64,000 bases of DNA from positions 372,001 through 436,000 of the forward strand of contig NZ_NEVT01000007.1 in NCBI RefSeq assembly GCF_002261345.1, given 5' to 3'. Of the stretch, positions 56,798-64,000 are shown piece by piece. The first letter of the stretch is position 1. Each line of letters begins with the position of its first letter. The translations under genes were made by a program, and so were the position numbers. Origin of the DNA: Bordetella genomosp. 2. Lineage in GTDB: Bacteria; Pseudomonadota; Gammaproteobacteria; Burkholderiales; Burkholderiaceae_B. Below the pieces are notes generated by a model that saw only the letters and a program-made list of their open reading frames with translations, ran no database searches and was not told where the DNA came from.

Positions 56798-57796
56798 TCA
56801 GTGCGGCGGCAGGGCCATGGATAGCGCATGCGCCAGGCAGCGCCTGGCCAGCTCGATCTTGAAGCCGTTCTGGCTTTGCGGCACGGCGTCGCGCAGCGCG
56901 GCGTGGGCTGCCTGCGCATAGCGGCCCGCGTCCGGCGCCTGGCCGACCAGCAACTGCTCGGCGGCCGGACAGCGCCACGGGCGCGTGCCCACGCCGCCCA
57001 GCGCGATGCCGGCCGCCACAATGCGCTCCGCGTCGGACTGCAGCACCACCGCGGCCGAGGCCAGGGCGAATTCGTAGGAAGCCCGGTCGCGCAGCTTCAG
57101 GTAGGTCGAGTGGGTGCCCGGGCGCGGCGCCGGCAGCGTCACGTGGGTGATCAGTTCGCCGTCGCGCAGCGCGGTTTCCCGCTCCGGGGTGTCGCCGGGC
57201 AGCAGGAAGTAGTCCCGCAGCGCGATGTCGCGCGGGCCGCGCGCGCCATGCACATGCACGGTGGCGTCCAGCGCCATCAGGGCCACATTCATGTCCGACG
57301 GGTTGGTGGCGATGCAGTGCGGGCTGCCGCCCAGCACCGCCAGGTTGCGGTTGTGGCCCCCGATGGCGTCGCAGCCGCTGCCGGGCTCGCGCTTGTTGCA
57401 GCGCGCCGCGCGGTCGCGGAAATAGACGCAGCGGGTGCGCTGCAGCAGGTTGCCGCCGGTGGTGGCCATGTTGCGCAACTGCGCCGAGGCGCCCGCCAGC
57501 AGCGCCTGCGACAGCGCCGGGTAGTGCCGGGCGATGTGCGGATGGCGAGCCAGGTCGGCATTGCTCACCAGCGCGCCGATGCGCGCCCGGCCGTCGGCCA
57601 GGATCTCGACCTGGTCCAGGCCCAGCCCGTTGATGTCGACCACATACGCGGGCGTCTCGACATCGAGTTTCATCAGGTCGACCAGGGTGGTGCCGCCGGC
57701 CAGGAAGCGCACGCGCGTCTCGGGGCGGCCCGGCGCGGCCGCCAGGCGCACGGCCTCGTCGATATCGGCGGCGCGCAGGTATTGGAAAGCGTGCAT
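56798..57796 (-). CDS. PaoB-type FAD and iron-sulfur subunit
   Basis: A 332-residue FAD subunit (FLAGGTTLVDLMKLDVE, ATTGGNLLQRTRC). It has the additional Cys cluster CVYFRDRAARCNKREPGSGC that in E. coli PaoB binds a 4Fe-4S centre, which plain xanthine dehydrogenase FAD subunits lack. Gene order small-medium-large matches paoABC. Confidence 0.9.
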   Translation of the reverse strand: MHAFQYLRAADIDEAVRLAAAPGRPETRVRFLAGGTTLVDLMKLDVETPAYVVDINGLGLDQVEILADGRARIGALVSNADLARHPHIARHYPALSQALLAGASAQLRNMATTGGNLLQRTRCVYFRDRAARCNKREPGSGCDAIGGHNRNLAVLGGSPHCIATNPSDMNVALMALDATVHVHGARGPRDIALRDYFLLPGDTPERETALRDGELITHVTLPAPRPGTHSTYLKLRDRASYEFALASAAVVLQSDAERIVAAGIALGGVGTRPWRCPAAEQLLVGQAPDAGRYAQAAHAALRDAVPQSQNGFKIELARRCLAHALSMALPPH

Positions 57797-57800
57797 GGCG

Positions 57801-58313
57801 TCACCGGTTGCCGCGCACATCCTGCACGGCGTCGATGATGTTGGCGTACGCGCCGCAACGGCACAGGTTGCCGCTCATCAGTTCGCGCACCTCGTCGTCG
57901 CTGTCGCCGCAGGGCTCATTCAAGAGCGCGGCCGCCGACATGATCTGCCCGGCGGTGCAGTAGCCGCACTGGTAGCCGTCGTGCGCCACGAAGGCGGCCT
58001 GCAGCGGGTGCGGCGTCCGGGCATCGCCCAGGCCCTCGATGGTGGTAACGGCGCGGCCGCCCGCGGCGGCCGCCAGCACCAGGCACGCGTTGACGCGCCG
58101 TCCGTCGAGATGCACCGTACAGGCGCCGCACTGGCCGTGGTCGCAGCCCTTCTTGGTGCCGGTCAGGTGCAGGGTTTCGCGCAACGTGTCCAGCAGGGTG
58201 GCGCGCGGGTCCAGCAGCAGTTCATGCTCCACCCCATTGACACACAGGGTGGTGGAAATGGCGCCGTGGCCCGGGCCATGGGCGTGCGGCGCGTCGCCGG
58301 AGGGATAAGACAT
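57801..58313 (-). CDS. PaoA-type 2Fe-2S subunit
   Basis: A 170-residue iron-sulfur subunit with the two 2Fe-2S motifs GCDHGQCGACTVHLDG and CGYCTAGQ ... GNLCRCGAY. No Tat signal is visible, unlike E. coli PaoA, so this oxidase is probably cytoplasmic. AGGAG precedes the chosen ATG. It is 71 bases after the Ldh_2 gene. Confidence 0.92.
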   Translation of the reverse strand: MSYPSGDAPHAHGPGHGAISTTLCVNGVEHELLLDPRATLLDTLRETLHLTGTKKGCDHGQCGACTVHLDGRRVNACLVLAAAAGGRAVTTIEGLGDARTPHPLQAAFVAHDGYQCGYCTAGQIMSAAALLNEPCGDSDDEVRELMSGNLCRCGAYANIIDAVQDVRGNR

Positions 58314-58384
58314 GAGAAGGCTCCTGGCTGCGGGTGACGGGGATGCGGCAGGCGCTACAGCAAGCAGCATGCCCGCCCCGCCGC

Positions 58385-59452
58385 TCAGGCGCAAGCGGGC
58401 GGCGGCGTACCCAGCCGTTCACTCCAATGCAGAAATTCCTGCCACAAGCCCGGCTCGACCGGAATGCCGTCGCGCCGCCGCGCCGCCTCGGCCGCCTGCT
58501 CCGGGTCGCCCGGCATGCGCGGCCGGCCGGGTTGCGCCGCCAGCTCGGCGGCCAGCAGCGCCACCACGGCCGCCAGCTGCGCGCCGCCGGCGAAGCGCTG
58601 TGGATCCAGCACGATGAAAAACGCCCCCAGGCGGCGCGGCTCGGCCAGTTGCTCGTACATGGGCGTGATGTGCGGGCCATACGGGTTGCCATGCAGCGGC
58701 CCGCACAGCAGCTCGATCATCAGAGCCAGCCCGTAGCCCTTGTAGCCTTGCTGCGCGCCGCCCAGCGGCCGCAGCGCGCGCGCCGCGCGCGGGTCGGTGG
58801 CGTCGCCGCCGTGCGCGTCCAGCGCCACGCCGGGCGGCAGCGCATGGCCTTCGCGGCGCGCATTCATGACGCGGTTCCACGGAATGGCGGTGGAGGCCAT
58901 GTCCAGGCACACCGGCGGCCCGTCCTGGCGCGGGAACGCGATGGAAACCGGGTTGGTGCCCAGGAACGGCGCATGGCCGCCGAATGGCGCGGCAATGGCG
59001 TCCGAATGCGTGAACGCCAGGCCGACCAGCCCGGCCTCCGCGGCCGCGCGGCTGTACAGGCCGACCGCGCCGCAATGCGAGGAATCGCTGACGCCCACGG
59101 CCGCCACCCCGGCCTCGCGCGCCATCTCGATGGCCAGGCGGTTGGCGCGGTGCGCCACCACGATACCCAGCCCCTGCCCGCCGTGCACCTGTGCCGTGGC
59201 CGGACCGCTGCGCACCGTGCGCACGGCGGGCCGCGCCAGGATCGAGCCGTGCGCCAGGCGGTTCAGATAGTGCGGCAGGCGCGCGATGCCGTGCGAATCG
59301 ATGCCCCACAGGCTGGTCTGCACCAGGCTGTCGGCCAGGCAGGCGGCGTCGTCGGGCGGCACGTCCAGCGCGCGCAGGCAGCGGCGCGCCCATTCGCGCA
59401 GCGCGGGCGCGGCGCAGCGGCGCGGCGCCGCGGTAGCAGAAGTATCGTTCAC
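58385..59452 (-). CDS. Ldh_2-family (malate/lactate/ureidoglycolate-type) dehydrogenase
   Basis: A 355-residue NAD(P)-dependent oxidoreductase of the YlbC/AllD/DlgD family: GIDSHGIARLPHYLNR, VGVSDSSHCGAVGLY and GGAQQGYKGYGLALMIELL. GTG start overlaps the preceding stop (GTGA) and has GGGAGG before it. In a sugar-acid operon it may act on a 2-keto-sugar acid (2,3-diketogulonate-type) or an oxo acid. Confidence 0.85.
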   Translation of the reverse strand: MNDTSATAAPRRCAAPALREWARRCLRALDVPPDDAACLADSLVQTSLWGIDSHGIARLPHYLNRLAHGSILARPAVRTVRSGPATAQVHGGQGLGIVVAHRANRLAIEMAREAGVAAVGVSDSSHCGAVGLYSRAAAEAGLVGLAFTHSDAIAAPFGGHAPFLGTNPVSIAFPRQDGPPVCLDMASTAIPWNRVMNARREGHALPPGVALDAHGGDATDPRAARALRPLGGAQQGYKGYGLALMIELLCGPLHGNPYGPHITPMYEQLAEPRRLGAFFIVLDPQRFAGGAQLAAVVALLAAELAAQPGRPRMPGDPEQAAEAARRRDGIPVEPGLWQEFLHWSERLGTPPPACA

Positions 59453-60951
59453 AGGGCCTCCCGGGCGGCGGCGCGCGCGCCGTGCCGCCGCATGACGGAT
59501 GCGTGGCGCGCCACCGCATCGATGAATGCCGCATGGCCGGCCAGGTCGCCGAATACCGGCGCGTAGCCGACCAGGGCGCGGGCGCGCGCCGCATCGGCGG
59601 CGGCGCCCTCGCCCGCCGCCGCCACGCGGGCGCACAGTTCGGCGGCGAGCGGGTCCTCGATCCGGTAGGACGCGCCGCGCTCATCGTGGCCGCGCAGGTA
59701 CTGCAGCCAGGCGGCCACGGCGAGCGCCAGCCGGTCGAAGCCCGCGCCGGCGCGCAGGCGCTCGCGCAGGGTGTCCAGCAGGCGCTGCGGCAGCTTCTGC
59801 GAGCCATCCATGGCGATCTGCTGCAAGCGGTGCGGCAGCGCCGGGTTGGCGAAGCGCGCCAGCAGGCGGGCGCGCAGCGCGTCGGGCGCAAGTCCCGGCG
59901 TGGCCGGCAGCGTGGGCGCGATCTCGTCGCGCATCAGGGCGTCCAGGTAGCCGCGCAGCGCGGGGTCGGCGACGGCCTCGCTGACCGTGGCGAAGCCCGC
60001 CGACACGCCCAGGTACGCCAGCGCCGAATGCGGCCCGTTCACCATGCGCAGCTTCAACCGCTCGAAGGGCGCGGCGTCGGCCACGAAACGCGCGCCGCCC
60101 GGCTGGTCCCAGGCGGGCCGTCCGGCGGCGAAGCGGTCCTCGATGATCCATTCCAGGAACGGCTCGCCCACCACCGGCCAGGCGTCGGCCACGCCCAGGC
60201 GCGCGGCGATGCGCTGCCGGTCATCGTCGGAGGTGCGCGGCACGATGCGGTCGACCATGGAATTGGGAAAGGTGCAGTCGCGCGCGATCCAGTCGCGCAG
60301 GCGCGGCGCGACGGCGGCCGCGAACTCCAGCACCAGGCCGCGCAGCGTATCGCCGTTGGCGGGCAGGTTGTCGCACGACAGCAGCGTGACCGGGCCGCGG
60401 CCGGCGGCGTGGCGCGCCCGCAGGCCATGCACCAGCATGCCGATGGCGCTGCGCGGCGCGTCGGGGTGGACCAGGTCGTGGATGATGTCGGGGTCCTCGC
60501 CGCGCAGCCTGCCGGTGGCCGGTTCGTGGCAATAGCCCTTCTCGGTCACGGTCAGGCTGACGATGCGCGTGTCGGGATGCGCGATCTGCGCCAGCACCGC
60601 GGCGGGGTCCTCGGCCGCCACCAGCACGCGCCGCACCGCGCCGATCACCGCCAGCGCCTCGCGCGGCCGGCCCGCCGCGTCGGCGTCGCGCAGCGACAGC
60701 GTGTACAGGCCATCCTGCGGCGCCAGGGCGTCGCGCGTCGCCGGACTGCGCAGCGACACGCCGACGATGCCCCAGCGCCGGTCGCCGCCGGCGGCCAGGG
60801 CCAGGTCGGTCACGGGCGCCTGATGGGCGCGGTGAAAGGCGCCCATGCCCAGGTGCACGATGCCGGCGCGCAACCGCCGGCGGTCATAGGCGGGCCGCGC
60901 CACGTCGGCCGGCAGGCCGGCCAGGCTGGCGGCGTTCAGGCGGCCGGCCAT
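59449..60951 (-). CDS. Mannitol dehydrogenase-family / fructuronate reductase-type oxidoreductase
   Basis: A 500-residue polyol dehydrogenase of the UxuB/MtlD family: IVHLGMGAFHRAHQA at the N-terminus, and CTFPNSMVDRIVPRTS with conserved KLRMVNGPHSALAYLG. It interconverts fructuronate and mannonate in the classical pathway, and the mannonate dehydratase lies directly upstream, only 4 bases away, which supports that role. Confidence 0.88.
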   Translation of the reverse strand: MAGRLNAASLAGLPADVARPAYDRRRLRAGIVHLGMGAFHRAHQAPVTDLALAAGGDRRWGIVGVSLRSPATRDALAPQDGLYTLSLRDADAAGRPREALAVIGAVRRVLVAAEDPAAVLAQIAHPDTRIVSLTVTEKGYCHEPATGRLRGEDPDIIHDLVHPDAPRSAIGMLVHGLRARHAAGRGPVTLLSCDNLPANGDTLRGLVLEFAAAVAPRLRDWIARDCTFPNSMVDRIVPRTSDDDRQRIAARLGVADAWPVVGEPFLEWIIEDRFAAGRPAWDQPGGARFVADAAPFERLKLRMVNGPHSALAYLGVSAGFATVSEAVADPALRGYLDALMRDEIAPTLPATPGLAPDALRARLLARFANPALPHRLQQIAMDGSQKLPQRLLDTLRERLRAGAGFDRLALAVAAWLQYLRGHDERGASYRIEDPLAAELCARVAAAGEGAAADAARARALVGYAPVFGDLAGHAAFIDAVARHASVMRRHGARAAAREAL

Positions 60952-60955
60952 GGCG

Positions 60956-62167
60956 CTACCAGTGCCACAGCGTGCCGTCGTGGGCCTGCCGGTTGACCGG
61001 CAGGTAGGCGCGCTGGTACGGATACCTGGCGGCCAGTTTCTCGTCGATCTCCACGCCGTGGCCGGGCGCCTCGCCCGGGTGCAGCATGCCATCGGCGAAG
61101 GTATAAGCGTGCGGAAATACCGCGTCGGTTTCGTCGGTATGGCGCATGTACTCCTGGATGCCGAAATTGGGCACCCACAAGTCGAAATGCAGCGCCGCTC
61201 CCATGCACACCGGCGACAGGTCGGTGGCGCCGTGGCAGCCGGTGCGCACCTGGTACAGCGCCGCCAGGTCGGCGATGCGGCGCAGGTGCGTGATGCCGCC
61301 GGCGTGCACCACGGTGGCGCGGATGTAGTCGATCAGCTGGTTCTGGATCAGGTCCTTGCAGTCCCACAGGGTGTTGAAGATCTCGCCGACCGCCAGCGGG
61401 GTGACGGTGTGCTGGCGGATCAGCCGGAACGCCTCCTGGTTCTCGGCCGGGGTGGCGTCCTCCAGCCAGAACAGCCGGTAGGGTTCGAGCGACTTGCCCA
61501 GGCGGCCGGCCTCGATCGGCGTGAGGCGGTGGTGCACGTCGTGCAGCAGGTGGGTGTCCCACCCCACCGCGTCGCGCACGCGCTCGAACAGCCGCGGCAC
61601 GTGGTCCAGGTATTTCTCGGTGCTCCAGTCGTGCTCCGAGGGCAGGTCGGCGTCGGCCGGCTCGTAGAACATGCGGCCGCGGCCCACGCCGTACACGGCG
61701 TTCAGCCCGGGCACGCCGCTCTGCGCGCGGATGGCGCGATAGCCCATGTCGCGGTAGCGCAGCACCTCGTCGACGGTCTCGTCGATGTCGCGGCCGTTGG
61801 CGTGGCCGTAGACCATCACGCCGGTGCGGCTGCGACCGCCCAGCAACTGGTACAGCGGCATGCCGGCCGCCTTGGCCTTGATGTCCCACAGCGCCGTGTC
61901 GACCGCGGCGATGGCGGACATGGTGACCGGCCCGCGCCGCCAGTAGGCGCCGCGATAAAGAAACTGCCAGATATCTTCGATCTGGTGCGCGTCGCGCCCG
62001 ATCAGGCAGGGCGCCACGTGGTCGGCCAGGTAGCTGGCCACGGCCAGCTCGCGGCCGTTCAGCGTGGCATCGCCGATGCCGGTCAGGCCCTCGTCGGTCT
62101 CGATCTTGAGCGTGACGAAGTTGCGGCCCGGACTGCAGACGATGACGCGTGCATTGCTGATCTTCAT
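60956..62167 (-). CDS. manD: D-mannonate dehydratase, ManD type
   Basis: A 403-residue enolase-superfamily dehydratase. Arg147, Tyr159, Asp210, His212, Glu236, Glu262, Arg283 and His312 sit at the numbered positions of the characterised ManD, the signature of efficient D-mannonate dehydratases. It turns mannonate into 2-keto-3-deoxygluconate. It sits between the altronate-type dehydratase and the fructuronate-reductase-type gene. Confidence 0.92.
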   Translation of the reverse strand: MKISNARVIVCSPGRNFVTLKIETDEGLTGIGDATLNGRELAVASYLADHVAPCLIGRDAHQIEDIWQFLYRGAYWRRGPVTMSAIAAVDTALWDIKAKAAGMPLYQLLGGRSRTGVMVYGHANGRDIDETVDEVLRYRDMGYRAIRAQSGVPGLNAVYGVGRGRMFYEPADADLPSEHDWSTEKYLDHVPRLFERVRDAVGWDTHLLHDVHHRLTPIEAGRLGKSLEPYRLFWLEDATPAENQEAFRLIRQHTVTPLAVGEIFNTLWDCKDLIQNQLIDYIRATVVHAGGITHLRRIADLAALYQVRTGCHGATDLSPVCMGAALHFDLWVPNFGIQEYMRHTDETDAVFPHAYTFADGMLHPGEAPGHGVEIDEKLAARYPYQRAYLPVNRQAHDGTLWHW

Positions 62168-62224
62168 GAAGAACCCGTTTGCGTGAACTGGGCGCGCGGC
62201 CCCGCGCCGCGCGCCGGAATGGCG

Positions 62225-63763
62225 CTACATCACCGCCCCCAGCTGCCAGGGCACGAATTCGTTCTGCCCGTAGCCGTGGATCTCGCTCTTGCTGCGACGC
62301 CCGGACGCGGTATCCAGCATCAGGCGGAAAATGCGCTCGCCCATGGCCTGCACATCGCTGCTGCCGTCGACCACTTCGCCGCAATTGATGTCGATGTCGT
62401 CCTCCTGGCGCCGCCACAGCTCGGTATTGGTGGCCAGCTTCAGCGAGGGCGCCGGCGCGCACCCGTAGGCCGAGCCGCGCCCGGTGGTGAAACAGATCAG
62501 GTTGGCGCCGCCCGCCACCTGGCCGGTGGCCGAGACCGGGTCGTAGCCCGGCGTGTCCATGAACACCAGGCCGCGCGCGGTGACCGGCTGCGCATACTCG
62601 TACACGTCGACCAGGTTGGTGGTGCCGCTCTTGGCGATGGCGCCCAGCGATTTCTCCAGGATGGTGGTCAGGCCGCCCGCCTTGTTGCCGGCCGACGGGT
62701 TGTTGTCCATCTCGGCATCGTTGCGGGCGCAGTAGTCTTCCCACCAGCGCAGCCGCGCCAGCAGCTTGTCGGCGACCGCCGGCGACACTGCCCGGCGCGT
62801 CAGCAGGTGTTCGCCGCCGTAGATCTCCGGCGTTTCCGACAGGATGGCGGCGCCGCCGTGGCGCACCAGCAAGTCCACCGCCGCGCCGAGCGCGGGGTTG
62901 GCGCTGATGCCCGAATAGCCGTCCGAGCCGCCGCATTGCAGGCCGACCGTCAGGTGACTGGCCGGCACCGCCTGGCGTTGCGCGCGGTTGGCGTCGTCCA
63001 GCATGCGCTCGACCAGTTCGATGCCGCGCGCCACGGCGCGGCGCGTGCCGCCCGTGCCCTGGATGCTGAAGGTCTGCAGGCGGCCGCTTTCCCGCAGGCC
63101 TTCCTGTTCCATCAGGCCGCCGATCTGGTTGGTTTCGCAGCCCAGCCCCACCACCATCAGCGCGGCGAAATTGGGATGGCGCGCGTAGCCCCCCAGGGTG
63201 CGGCGCAACACGCGCAGCGGCTCGCCGTCGCTGCCGGTGGCGCAGCCGGCGCCGTGCGTGAGCGCCACCACGCCATCGACATGCGGATAAGCCGCCAGCG
63301 CCTCGGGGCGGATATCGCGCCGGAAATGATCGGCGATGGCGCGCGCCACCGTGGCCGAGCAGTTCACCGAAGTCAGCACGCCGATATAGTTGCGCGTGGC
63401 GATGCGGCCGTCGGCGCGCACGATGCCCTGGAAGCTGGCCGGCTCGGCGACGTAGCGGGTGGGGTGCGCGTCCTGCCCGACCGCATAGTCGCGCTCGAAA
63501 TCGGAGAACGCCAGGTTGTGCGTGTGCACGTGCTGGCCGGGCGCGATGTCCTGGCGCGCCACGCCGATGATCTGGTTGTAGCGCCGCACCGGCTCGCCGG
63601 CAGCGATGGCGCTCACGGCCACCTTGTGGCCCGGCGGCACCAGGCCGGCCACGCTGACGCCTTCGGCGGGCAGCGGCGTGCCGCCCACCAATTGGCGCCG
63701 CGCGATGACGACGTTGTCGGCGGGGTGGATGCGGATGACGGGGTTGTCGCCGGGCGCGTCCAT
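62225..63763 (-). CDS. Altronate/galactarate-type dehydratase (UxaA family)
   Basis: A 512-residue dehydratase with an N-terminal SAF-like part (about 5-90) fused to the long UxaA/GarD catalytic domain: GIVRADGRIATRNYIGVL, THGAGCA, GLQCGGSDGYSGISANPALG and NKAGGLTTILEKSLG. It dehydrates an aldonate or aldarate to a 2-keto-3-deoxy acid. The substrate choice is not clear from sequence. It is followed by ManD and preceded by the FAH gene. Confidence 0.88.
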   Translation of the reverse strand: MDAPGDNPVIRIHPADNVVIARRQLVGGTPLPAEGVSVAGLVPPGHKVAVSAIAAGEPVRRYNQIIGVARQDIAPGQHVHTHNLAFSDFERDYAVGQDAHPTRYVAEPASFQGIVRADGRIATRNYIGVLTSVNCSATVARAIADHFRRDIRPEALAAYPHVDGVVALTHGAGCATGSDGEPLRVLRRTLGGYARHPNFAALMVVGLGCETNQIGGLMEQEGLRESGRLQTFSIQGTGGTRRAVARGIELVERMLDDANRAQRQAVPASHLTVGLQCGGSDGYSGISANPALGAAVDLLVRHGGAAILSETPEIYGGEHLLTRRAVSPAVADKLLARLRWWEDYCARNDAEMDNNPSAGNKAGGLTTILEKSLGAIAKSGTTNLVDVYEYAQPVTARGLVFMDTPGYDPVSATGQVAGGANLICFTTGRGSAYGCAPAPSLKLATNTELWRRQEDDIDINCGEVVDGSSDVQAMGERIFRLMLDTASGRRSKSEIHGYGQNEFVPWQLGAVM

Positions 63764-63792
63764 GGCGTGGGCTCCTGTTGGGGTGGACCGGC

Positions 63793-64000
63793 CTAGCCGT
63801 CGATCAGTTGCGGGTCCCAGGCGTGCACGCGCTGCTGCTGCTCGCCCAGGCCGGCGATGCCCAGGCGCATCACGTCGCCCGGCTGCAGGTACACGGCGGC
63901 GGGCTTCTGGCCCATGCCCACGCCCGGCGGCGTGCCGGTGCTGATCAAATCGCCCGGATACAGCGTCATGAAGCGGCTGACGTAGCTGACCAGCTGGGCC
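63793..64000 (-). CDS. Fumarylacetoacetate hydrolase-family protein, C-terminal part
   Basis: About 68 C-terminal residues: YPGDLISTGTPPGVGMGQK and LGIAGLGEQQQRVHAWDP, the end of the FAH family (2-keto-3-deoxy acid hydrolase/isomerase type). The N-terminal part lies beyond the window. It is the first visible gene of the sugar-acid operon and may cleave a diketo-deoxy acid to pyruvate and another product. Confidence 0.85.
   Translation of the reverse strand, partial: AQLVSYVSRFMTLYPGDLISTGTPPGVGMGQKPAAVYLQPGDVMRLGIAGLGEQQQRVHAWDPQLIDG

Overview
The window is strongly GC-rich, almost fully coding DNA that looks like a chromosomal segment of a beta-proteobacterium of the Alcaligenaceae, most likely Bordetella. 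The reasons are the Bug-type (TctC) solute receptors, the many LysR/GntR/AraC-controlled catabolic operons, a BrkB/YihY-family gene close to groESL, and short palindromic GGTGTCTGACACC repeats. Genus assignment is inference. I saw no insertion sequence, prophage, CRISPR array, rRNA or tRNA.

Layout. 1-1403: heavy-metal-type two-component system (kinase cut by the window edge). 1614-3170: exported argininosuccinate-lyase-like protein. 3301-10098: four overlapping genes: TonB-dependent receptor, a secreted CobN-like chelatase, an ExbB/TolQ-like protein and a small DUF2149/ExbD-like protein. This is the most interesting system here. 10124-17035: APC permease, AlaX-type tRNA editing, AraC and TetR regulators, a methyltransferase and small proteins of unknown function. 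17058-22880: the Exo-ligase-Lhr-phosphoesterase DNA repair cluster. 22931-27255: LysR regulator divergent from a fused HMG-CoA-lyase/CoA-transferase and its Bug receptor. 27365-38582: transporters, a metallophosphoesterase, an aldolase-family gene with a second Bug receptor, AraC/SDR/MFS genes, a MocR regulator facing a PaiB-like gene, and a small P-loop kinase. 38654-40818: groESL with CIRCE and terminators. 40865-40951: palindromic repeats, then a BrkB-family protein and an SDR.

42707-53353 is an aromatic catabolism island. A leftward operon carries a branched-chain-type ABC importer, a 2-(amino/hydroxy)muconic semialdehyde dehydrogenase, a class II aldolase-fold protein and an extradiol dioxygenase. 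A rightward operon carries a GntR regulator, a RidA-type deaminase, 3-hydroxyanthranilate 3,4-dioxygenase and ACMS decarboxylase. Together they fit the 3-hydroxyanthranilate/2-aminomuconate pathway, possibly joined to a second catechol-type substrate. A long inverted repeat between the operons is the probable GntR operator.

53523-54575 is an outer-membrane beta-barrel protein (DUF481-like). From 64000 leftward to 54577 runs a sugar-acid catabolic run: FAH-family hydrolase (cut by the edge), altronate/galactarate-type dehydratase, D-mannonate dehydratase, fructuronate-reductase-type dehydrogenase, Ldh_2-family oxidoreductase, then a PaoABC-type molybdenum oxidase. Most neighbours in this run overlap or are separated by a few bases, suggesting one transcript.
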